A model generated the notes under the pieces. That model was given only the letters and a program-made list of their open reading frames with translations, had not been told where the DNA came from and did no database searches. This document shows, one piece after another, positions 55,896-64,000 of a stretch of DNA of 64,000 nucleotides. The stretch's first letter is position 1, and every line of letters starts with the position of its first letter. The stretch is from Massospora cicadina (Eukaryota; Entomophthoromycota; Entomophthoromycetes; Entomophthorales; Entomophthoraceae): assembly GCA_022478985.1 (NCBI GenBank), contig JAKSZP010013639.1, positions 1 through 64,000 on the forward strand, in the 5' to 3' direction. The position numbers and the translations under genes were made by a program.

Positions 55896-56698
55896 CAGCC
55901 TGAATTAGTGTGCAGGAATATAAATATCAAGCAAACAATCCTTATAATTTTGACAATTATCATGCATGAGAACCTGAGAACCCCCAAAGTATAAATAATG
56001 TGGCGTTGGAACACTGCTGGACAACATATCAAGCCAAAGGGCATAACATTGAACTGATAAATTCCATACCATGTCCAGATAGCAGTCAGACATTCCTGGC
56101 AAGACTTTACCCACACTTGATGAAATGCATTAACCATATCAAGTTTAAAAAGACCTTAGACTTAGAAAAGACCTGAGAAATGTCAGCTTCCAAAGGTAGG
56201 GGATATGGATCAGGATCTGTGACTTTATGCAGGTGATTATAATCCATATATGGTCATAGTGTGCCATCTGGTTTCTGGTGTAAACCACTGGGGATGAGAT
56301 AGGGAGTTTTTCTTAATCATCCTCCCTTTAGCCACCATGTCATTGATCCATACCTTGAGAGCTTACTCCACATGTGTTATGTATTGGTACAACAGGCAGT
56401 TGATTTTAATGAGATTGATTACCAACTGGTTGTTTGTACAAACTCTGAATGTTTAGGAAGGTGATTGAATTTTTAATATTGAAAACAGCTTTTTAAGTGT
56501 CCAGAATTTAATGCATAGAGGGTAGGTCAGGTACAGCATCTGAGGCGGAGTACTTTACTGCTTCTGCCACCATGCTACCTGTGGCCAAGGTTGGTAGTAA
56601 GGGGATCTTCTCAGAGTATGTATGTGTGGTTAACGCCAGCATGCTTCATTCTAGATTATTACTTAAAGATAAATGGCGTCACCAACCAATTCTCAATA

Positions 56699-56947
56699 TC
56701 ACCAGATAAGCAACTCTGGGATAGCTGAGAAGTGAACCACAAATTTGTGATCATGCGTAATGAACTTGATAGGCTTACAAAGTGAAATTGTGACTATAGG
56801 GACGCGGGAAGCACCAAATACAGAAGCCCCTGTGGTAATTGGAAGATTTAAAGCCTTAACTACCTTCAGGTCAATGTAGTCCCCTGTTTCACCAGTGTCC
56901 AAAAAGGCATTTAAAGTGACTTTCCGCTGCCCAACTATAACCTGCAC
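56699..56947 (-). pseudogene. Aspartic protease of element G
   Basis: 82 open codons: MQVIVGQRKVTLNAFLDTGE then TGDYIDLKVVKALNLPI. The DTG triad is intact and followed by the usual D-x-I-D block; the flap side (GASVFGASRVP) follows. Length fits the core of a single-domain retropepsin without its C-terminal part. The spacer to RT (56280-56699) is decayed. Confidence 0.75.
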
Positions 56948-56949
56948 AG

Positions 56950-57857
56950 ATAGTTTGAAATAAAAGTAACCATATTTTTAGTTTAATTAAAGAACGCACA
57001 AAAGTTTCTGGTTGTTTACCCATAGGGGGCGGCTGGTTTTGCTCATATTGAGGCCAAAACTGAGTGGGCATAGCTGCTTCCTACACATATGATAAAGAAT
57101 CCGCCTCAAGCTTTGGATGGATAAAAAGAGGACTGCACCTCTGAAAGATCCTCATATACTTGGTTTTTCTGGTGCTCAGCTTAAACCTGGGCCATTAGAG
57201 AGCTATTATAGGGAGATATAAATAGATGTTTTAGAATATATTTGAATCTTCACCTTGCCTATTAGTATTTTAGTGGCATCTTTTTTTCTTACATACCTCA
57301 TCATCATATTCTAATTCCCCTTCTTCTGCATCTCTAATTCTCACTTTTTCTTCCTCTCTCTTCTTTATCTGGTGGTATAAACGTCATAGAGAATAAGGAT
57401 TGGAGGGAGGAAATACCATGATGGTACATTTAGGTGGTTCAAATTGGTTTTATAGCCTCCAAAGTAAGAAAACATCTAATGACCTCTCTGAATGGTGCAC
57501 CCTGTGTGAATTCTTATAATTAATCATTATAATGGGTAGAACTCATTATAAGAGAGGTTGATTGGCAGTTTTTATCATAGTTTCCCATGTCCCACGTGAT
57601 AGGGAGGTCTGAAGTGAGCTCACAAACCTTGAGTGGTCAACCATCTGTCCCAAAACCATAAAGGCTTTGAAACACAATGTAAACATGGAGTTGTGTGGTT
57701 GAGTTGTTTTGTTAAAATATGTAAGTACCAAGAGAACGCTGGTCTCTAAATGTGAGTGTTTCAGCAGCCACAACAGCAGACACAAACTACTGAGCTACAT
57801 CTCATTAGGATTAGGCATTAGGAGTGGGGAGAAGTACTTGCTTGTGTAGATTACAGA
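56950..57857 (-). pseudogene. gag relics of element G
   Basis: Includes QFWPQYEQNQPPPMGKQPE at 57060 (Pro/Gln-rich linker) and a charged acidic/basic stretch near 57300-57370. A short block at 57785-57720 is shared with 49160-49390. No zinc knuckle found. It starts just after the displaced LTR end. Confidence 0.5.
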
Positions 57858-57870
57858 TTACAATAGTTGG

Positions 57871-60317
57871 TGTCAGACATTTTCTCTCTCAGCTGCAGAG
57901 GAAGAATGTCTTGGGTTGAAATCAGCCAAACTGGGGAAATGTCAGACATTTACAAGTTTGCAGTGAACCTAAATGCAATTTAACTAAGGATAATGATGAT
58001 ATTGAAAATAACGGCCAAAAAACCCTGGCTAATTTTTGGTGGAACCCCATTAATCAGAGTAACACCATTTTGACACCTGCACGGGTAATAAATGTAAAAT
58101 CAAGCATTTGGATTACTCTGACCATGCAACAGACCATGGGGTGACCATTGGAAGGTATGACCCCAACCACCATCAGGTCCTTTAAGGCACCTATGCAGGG
58201 ACCACCCCCTTTTATAGGCGTGTGTAAGTCTCGGGGAACGTCCTTTAGCTCTCAATCAGGTCATCTTCCCGTTCCTGAATAAAAAGACACCAAAGAGGAT
58301 GGCGGTACCTCTCATCACTCAGGGTGATCTCACTCACATAGTAGATGAGCGATGGGTAACAGCTTGTCCACTTCGAATCCCACCCCCAATACCCACACTT
58401 ACCTTGGCAGAACTGTTGCAGGGATAAGTGAAAGCTGTGTCAAGATTATTGAGTTGAAATTGGTCAGATCTAATTGGCGGCAATCTGGATGATGCCCAAA
58501 ATTCAAATGGCTGTAAAAGCACGAAGAATGAGATAGCAGCCAGATTGCCTGATGGTTCTAATTCAATCACTAAACCAGTAGAACAAATACCAGGCGCCAT
58601 CAATGAGGGTTTAAAGCCCTCTGATAGTACTTTGGGTGTTTCACCTGATGTGCTGCTGTTGACCAAACAAACAGTTAGATGATCGAGTGTGGGCAGGTTG
58701 GCTGTCCTGAACCTGTTCCCAACCAAATAGACTCATCCCTATATGGGACGGTCTTGGGGGATTCCCGTCACCCATCAGGCCAAATGCCATTGTGCTAACC
58801 ATCAGAAATGTAGTTGAGCCCTGGTTCAGATGTTTGAGGTCAAACTGACAGAGACTCAGCCTGCCACCAAATTTTGTGATGTCAGTTCCCAAAGAATAAA
58901 CCTGCCCATTCCTGAACAATTTTCCAGTTAGGTCAGATTTGTGGGTCCCAACCCCATCCTGTCACTTCCCAATTGACCACTATTTAATCAGTTGCATGGC
59001 ACTGAGAAAATTGTTGGTCAATTTTCTTACTTTCCTTTCCAAATAAATTTTTGCCAAAAAAATCAAAAAAAATATTATTTGGAAAGGAAAGTAAGAAAAT
59101 TGACCAAAAATTTTCTCAGTGCCATGCAACTGATTAAATAGTGGTTGATTGGGAAGTGACAGGATGGGGTTGGGACCCACAAATTCGACCTAACCAGCAA
59201 ATTGTTTGGGAATGGGCAGGTTTATTCTTTGGGAACTGACATCACAAAATTTGGTGGCAGGCTGAGTCTCTGTCAGTTTGATCTCAAACATCTGAACCAG
59301 GGATCAACTACATTTCCAATGGTTAGCATGATGGCATTTGGCCTGATGGGTGACGGGAATCCCCCAAGACCATCCCATATAGGGATGGGTCCATTTGGTT
59401 GGGAACAGGTTCAGGATGGCCAATCCACCCATGCTCAGTCATCTAACCATTTGTTTGGTCAACAGCAGCACACCAGGCGCAATGCCTGAATTACTATCAG
59501 AGGGCTTCAAACCCTTGTTGATGGCGCCCAATATTTGTTCTACTGGTTTAGTGATTGAATTGGAACTGTTGGGTGATCTGGCCAATATCTCATTATTCAT
59601 GCTTTTAAGACCAATCAAAGTTTGGGCATCAGTCAGATTGCTAGCCAAATTAGATCTGACCAATTTCAATTTGGTAATCTTGACACAGATTTCACTAATT
59701 CCCTGCAACAGTTCTGCTGAGATAAGTGTGGGTATTGGGTGTGGGATCCAAAGCAGATGAGCTGTTACCCATCGCTCATCTACTATGTGAGTGAGATCAC
59801 CCTGAGTGATGAGAGGTACCGCCATCCTCTTTGGTGTCTTTTTATTTGGGAATGGGAAGATGACCCAATCAAGAGCCAAAGGACGTTCCCTGAGACTTAC
59901 AGCATGGCAGAGGTCCCCCAAGGTAAAATCATCTTATTAAGCAGTGATTTGGGTAAATGCATCAAAACATTACTGCATGAGTACATTCTGCCCCAAAACC
60001 CCATCACAAATTATTGTTTTGCCAAAAAGTAACTCAAATTTCCCAAGATCTGATAGGAGCATATACCATATTTCCTAATTTGGAATGCATCTAAGCTATT
60101 CCAAACCTACCCTCAAATTCCCTCTGACCATCAAAACAGTTTAAATACTGATCAGTCAAATATTAATAGGGATTGATTTTCCTTTTTTACCCCATGCTGA
60201 TAATAAAAATCTATAAAACCCAAGTTTTTATTTGTGTTTATTTATTAATTTTATTAAAACTTTTTTGGGATCCAGTGGTGTAATCACCAGCGAGCACTCT
60301 CAAGCTGGATTTCTACA
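57871..60317 (+). repeat. Solo S LTR with exact 5-bp duplication GTTGG
   Basis: Begins TGTCAGACATTTTC and ends GGATTTCTACA, flanked by GTTGG at 57866-57870 and 60318-60322. It lies in the last bases of G's 5' LTR. Without the inserted palindrome (58223-59901) it is about 760 bp. It shows S to be a genuine LTR. Confidence 0.88.
58223..59901. mobile_element. 1.68-kb palindromic insertion made of two inverted T fragments
   Basis: Two arms of about 835 bp in inverted orientation around a centre near 59062 (TTTGGAAAGG mirrored across an A-rich spacer). The ends are TGTAAGTC...GACTTACA, flanked by GCGTG (58218-58222) and GCATG (59902-59906), a 5-bp duplication with one change. Each arm equals the right 0.85 kb of T (10365-11736). 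The conserved T frame (HIVDERWVTA, AELLQG, VEQI(P/L)GAIN) is present in both arms, on opposite strands. Confidence 0.82.
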
Positions 60318-60319
60318 GT

Positions 60320-61128
60320 TGGGTTTAAATTAGTACTTAAGGGTTCCTCTATCATTGAGGCCATTTAACATGACCCTTTAGTGGAGTTACTTTGGAAGCA
60401 CAGGAACCACAGATTCTAAAATAACTTTTGATAAAGTAGATAAAAAGTTAAGAAAATTTGGGATAAATTTTATATATTGAAAATAAAATTTACCTAACAC
60501 CCTACCATAGATAGGATGCTGGGTGATAGAATTGGCTGGTGGAGGGAGGTTACTAAGCTGGCTACAATAATAGAAGAATGTTTTCCTATTTTAAATCTGT
60601 AAATAACAGTTTTAAATTACAATTAATTATTTGATAGTGTCAACTGAAACCTCAAAGCTAATTCAGGTCATTTTTTCTTAAATTCTAAATGTCTGAATTT
60701 ATTTTTTGAGTTTGAAATGGTATGTTGAATTTGATCCCAATTGTTGACCTTTTTGTTTAACATCTTGCTCAACTTTGACTTAGTAAGTGAGTTTCTCCTT
60801 CCAGGCTGTCTTTTGGTGATATTGCCTGCTTGGAGAGAGGCATGTCCCCTGATTAGGGAGGTTTTTAAATTTTCCTAATCTACATAAAGTTGTTTGGTTT
60901 CTTTAAAATATAAATTTTCACATTTTTTTCTGGTTGGGTTTGGGATAAGGGGTGGATGGGGTTAGGTATAAAGCAAAAGGTAGGTGAAGCAGCCACCCAT
61001 CTCTTATCCAGGGTATACCCTAGGTCAAAGATCTGAGTAAGGGGCAGGGCCCTGGGGTTTGCAACCTTTTTGCTCCTAGGGGGTGTATAACCCTGTCCAG
61101 CTTGACAGCAGGAGCCAAGAGCCTTACA
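60320..61128 (-). repeat. R LTR, copy 2 (5' LTR of element G)
   Basis: The minus strand begins TGTAAGGCTCTTGGC at 61128. It aligns with 51212-52035 over its length. Its last bases (CCAACTATTGTAA) are found beyond the solo S LTR, at 57870-57858. Confidence 0.75.
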
Positions 61129-61559
61129 ATATTATTTCTATTATGATATAAGATATACTTTATAGATTTATATTGATCTTTAGCATAAAAATAATAGTTG
61201 GTGAATATAAAAACCTATTTTTTAATAAAATTTTTAATAAAATTATATATAGATAAAATTACTATATAAGAAACATTATCTTGTTTGATTACTTTCAGTT
61301 AAGAAAGTTTATAGTTAAACTAACTATAATTTATATTTTTATAGCTAAAATATATTTTATATCTTTGTATTAAATATAAATTATATTTAAAAGTATTGAA
61401 TTATTACCATGAATAATAGGTACTTTACTTTATTGATTCTAAAAAAATATATGACAACTCTCTTTCTTCTCAGCATAACTTTCTGAGCAAAATTACATGA
61501 ATTAATTAACAAATTCAAATTGCTTATTGTAGTTTTGCTCCAATGTCCTCAGATTCTCC
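61129..61559. other. Very AT-rich stretch, no gene seen
   Basis: Mostly A/T runs. No repeat partner or open frame recognised. Confidence 0.5.
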
Positions 61560-62792
61560 ACTGGCTGCTCCAGTGTAAGGCAGCAGCAAAACTCCCCCAC
61601 CATTTTCTGTCTGGCAGGAAAATGAGCTAGGACTGGTTCACCCAGTCATTCCAAACCCATGGGACAATTTTTTCCTCCCAAGGATCTTGATGCCCATCTT
61701 GCTCATACCCAAGTGGTGCCTTGCTGCCCCCTGGTGCTCTCCCAGAGCAACATGTGCTACATCCTAAGGGTCAAATATGGGAAACTATTCTCATACCATG
61801 ACCAAGCCATTGTAGAAATGGCACAGGTGGTGATGACACTCGCCAGATTTATAGATTTCCACCCCTACAAGGGGTATTTTGACCTCAGCTTCACCTGTGA
61901 AGCTGACGTTGCCGCTGCAGCAACTGTGTCCCCTGGTATTCCAGGGCACCCCTCTCCCCACAACTTGGACCTGGCTCCCAGTGGACACCACTTTGATTGT
62001 CCAGTTTTCTGGCTTGCCCACCCACCTCCCCCTGAAGTGCTCCACCAGGAGCTGATGGATGGTTTGGCAGCCTATGGCTCCAACCCCATCTTACAATTTG
62101 TGGTCCCAAATGGGACCACATGACTCACTGGGCCTCAGGCATATGCCACAATCAGCCCTGAATTTAATAAAATCACCGTGTCAATTCCCCCTTGCACCAT
62201 TATTCCTTCAGCGCCAGACCATCTATTTTGGGCCCACATTGAGGGTGGGCAGATGATCTGTCCATCATGTTTTGATTTGGATCACTAAAAACACAAGTGC
62301 CCCTCCTTAGCTATTTCTGATAGATTAGAAGGCTTGTTCACCAACCTCCAATCTGCCACCCACCCTGTACAAGTTCCAGTATGGGGCACAATCCTACCTC
62401 CCCCACCCCCAAAATCTGAAGCTGCAGCTGCACCTGCAGCTACCAATCAGCCTCCTCCTCACCCCAATGCCACAAATGATTTCTCCAATCAAGCATCAGG
62501 TTGGATCCCAGTTCAATCCCATGCTTTCTCAAATAAACTAATCAAACCTCAACTGTACACTGATTCCCCAATCCAATTCAACCAAAATTCATGAGAGTTA
62601 TCAGCTAAAATTGACAAATCAGGTAAGCTCATTGAAGAACCATCTCTGCAAATTGAGCGGTTCATTAATGCAGAATGGGATGCCAAATACCCCCCTCACC
62701 TACATACCCCACAGCCAAATGCTGAATCATTTTGCAGTGATCACCAGCTTGCAATCAAAGCAGCTGCAACACTAGATTGTCATCTCCTTCAT

Positions 62793-63632
62793 TGTTGGAC
62801 ATTCTCCTTTTCAATCTAAGAAAAAGAATGTTGGAGGTATTAGTGTTCCCAATTCTGCAACTATAATTGGCCCATCACCTGCCCAATTTTTAGATAATAT
62901 TGTGGATATCAACAATATGAGTACCCACAGCAAAAAGACCTTAGTGGATTCTTGGTGAAATCCTAACAACTGGAGAAATACAATTTATCATAAAAATCAG
63001 CTTAAAAAGGTAATAATTAATAATAGGTTTACTCTGACTCCTCAGTCAAATTCAAGGAGTATAATATCACATGGATCGGAACCTCTGCAAGGCAAAAAGA
63101 TTTTACCCGTTGATGATTAGGTGTGAGTTAACCAATCATTATCATCTGAGTCTAACCACCACCAAGGTGCAAAGATTTTACTCAAAGATGATAGGGTAAC
63201 AATTAGCCAATCATTACCATCTGAGTCTGACCATTGCCAAATTACCCAATTGTTACTATCCAAGTCTGACCACCGCTGAGGTGAAAAGATTTTACTCACT
63301 GATGATTAGATATAATTCATCAAATTGTTACCGCATGGGTCAGTTCTACCTCCAAAAATTTTTATCTTCGAACTGATAGGCCAAAAGCCTATATTTCCTA
63401 ATTTAGATAACTAAGCTTTGCATTCTTTTGCCTCAAATACCCCTGGTCTCAAAAATTGAACTAGTTTAAATAGGAAAAGCTAGTATTGACAAAGGGACCT
63501 TTCCTGGTTTTGCCCTAATTAACAATAAAAAACCATAAAAAAATTTTAACAAGTGTTATTTATTACTTTTATTTATAAAGTAAATACCTCACTTTAATAA
63601 ATTATTTGTGGCATCCATTGGTGGATCCCACA
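62793..63632 (+). repeat. Solo S-type LTR with exact duplication TTCAT
   Basis: 840 bp, begins TGTTGGACATTC and ends GGATCCCACA, flanked by TTCAT at 62788-62792 and 63633-63637. It is a diverged member of the S family (compare TCTTGGTGAAATCC with TTTGGTGGAACCCC). It is longer than other S LTRs because of an internal minisatellite. Confidence 0.85.
63098..63345. repeat. Minisatellite inside the solo S LTR
   Basis: About three units of 73 bp or more starting (A/C)AAAGATTTTAC(T/C)C, containing AATCATTA(T/C)CATCTGAG and TCTGACCAC(C/T)(A/G)C. A half-unit duplication lies in the middle unit. Confidence 0.75.
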
Positions 63633-64000
63633 TTCATAAAGCTGTCACCAAATCAGTGATGATGCTCACAGGAGGAATACCACTTCCTGTTATCCCCAAA
63701 ACTCTTACTCAAAAGAGTAAAATCACAGTAAAACAGTTATACAAAAATGTTAACAATGCTATCCAGAATGTGGCAACTATAGCATGGAACCCAAAAGTGA
63801 AAATTACCCAAACCAACATTGCCACATTTGTTAAACTCCAAGATACCTGCATTATAGTGTTAAAGCTTTAACTGAATATATCAGTACCATTTACCTAGCT
63901 GGCAATTTCTATGAAATACCAATAATTAGTGATATTGAACTACATGCCAAAGATGCCCCAACGCCCTTACTATCTGCAAGACATGCACTCTACTATGGGA

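Larger units (their letters stand above)
53900..56280 (-). pseudogene. Reverse transcriptase-RNase H of element G, split by U
   Basis: The RT front is open at 56137-55895: MVNAFHQVWVK, YQFNVMPFGLICCPAVFQRH, LGVLRFSCM. The catalytic loop is displaced to about 54600 (YIDDILIYSPNAEQYGKDL, both Asp present) because unrelated sequence U lies between. RNase H is visible near 53960 (KGAKHTIVVCTDNKSLIF). Stops are present throughout. Confidence 0.78.
51212..61128 (-). mobile_element. LTR retrotransposon G (R family), heavily interrupted
   Basis: Minus-strand gypsy-type element between two R LTRs. Right to left: 5' LTR (61128-60320, its last bases displaced to 57870-57858 by a solo S LTR), gag relics, protease, RT (split by U), RNase H, integrase, polypurine tract, 3' LTR. 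All frames are decayed. Confidence 0.75.
61560..64000 (+). pseudogene. Unrecognised TE-associated ORF, copy 3, interrupted by solo LTR
   Basis: Open from 61659: PPKDLDAHLAHTQVVPCCPL, FHPYKGYFDLSFTCEADVAA, then past stops IEGGQMICPSCFDLDH and KCPSLA (the CPxCF...CP motif), a Pro/Ala-rich linker (TILPPPPPKSEAAAAPA), and AIKAAATLDCHLLH to 62792. A solo S LTR (62793-63632) follows. After it the frame resumes at 63638 (KAVTKSVMMLTGGIPLPVIP) and matches copy 2 in order. It runs past the window end (DAPTPLLSARHALYYG). Function unknown; few stops make it the best-preserved copy. Confidence 0.65.

Noticed and set aside
51217..61133. ATAGT / ATATT as a target duplication of element G
   Set aside because: The bases to the left of R copy 1 are also found beside R copy 2, so they are probably part of the LTR or leader and not a duplication.
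1..64000. Host single-copy genes, tRNA or rRNA genes
   Set aside because: No cloverleaf, rRNA block or non-TE protein family was recognised on either strand by reading; a computed search could still find a small one.

Overview
The window is eukaryotic nuclear DNA made almost wholly of transposable elements. The evidence is decayed Ty3/gypsy-type pol genes (order protease, RT, RNase H, integrase) with LTRs, primer-binding-like sites and polypurine tracts, plus two LINEs with an AP-endonuclease/RT ORF2 and a CCHC-bearing ORF1. I see no cellular host gene, tRNA, rRNA or CRISPR array. The DNA is AT-rich, and most frames carry stops and frameshifts. The host cannot be fixed from sequence alone; a large repeat-rich genome (fungal, plant-like or similar) is the most I infer.

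The left half, 1-39504, is a nest of insertions. Element D (minus) has its 5' LTR at 33456-39504 and its gag at 33288-33430, continuing at 7551-6380. Its pol runs on to about 3100, where element A (minus, 5' LTR 1939-3053) has landed in its 3' end. Element B (plus, LTRs 7552-8675 and 32168-33287) sits inside D's gag. B is itself broken three times: by the 1.37-kb LTR-like unit T (10365-11736) in RNase H, by the complete element C (minus, 14335-23891), and by the complete element E (minus, 24302-31815). Both C and E landed in one B region that encodes an antisense frame. A full-length LINE (34109-39374, 24-bp target duplication) sits inside D's 5' LTR. A, B and C are one family (LTR about 1.12-1.15 kb); E is a second (LTR about 608 bp); D is a third (LTR 'S', about 0.76 kb).

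The right half holds a second, decayed LINE copy of almost identical length (43310-48572) and a pair of direct repeats (41290-43218). It also holds three copies of an unrecognised ORF family (39505-40770 minus, 49400-51110 minus, 61560-64000 plus) and a fourth gypsy-type element G (minus, 51212-61128, LTR 'R'). G's RT is split by an unrelated 1.25-kb insertion (U). A solo S LTR with exact duplication GTTGG lies at G's 5' LTR end, and it contains a 1.68-kb near-perfect inverted repeat made of two T fragments. A second solo S LTR with exact duplication TTCAT interrupts the third copy of the unrecognised ORF.

The most interesting biology is the antisense coding potential between pol and the 3' LTR in two different LTR families (B/C and E). 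In B/C the antisense frame appears to begin inside the LTR itself, and a tandem array of small hairpins lies where sense and antisense transcripts would converge. The unrecognised ORF family is also notable: it carries a domain resembling the LINE ORF1 domain and a CPxCF...CP motif.
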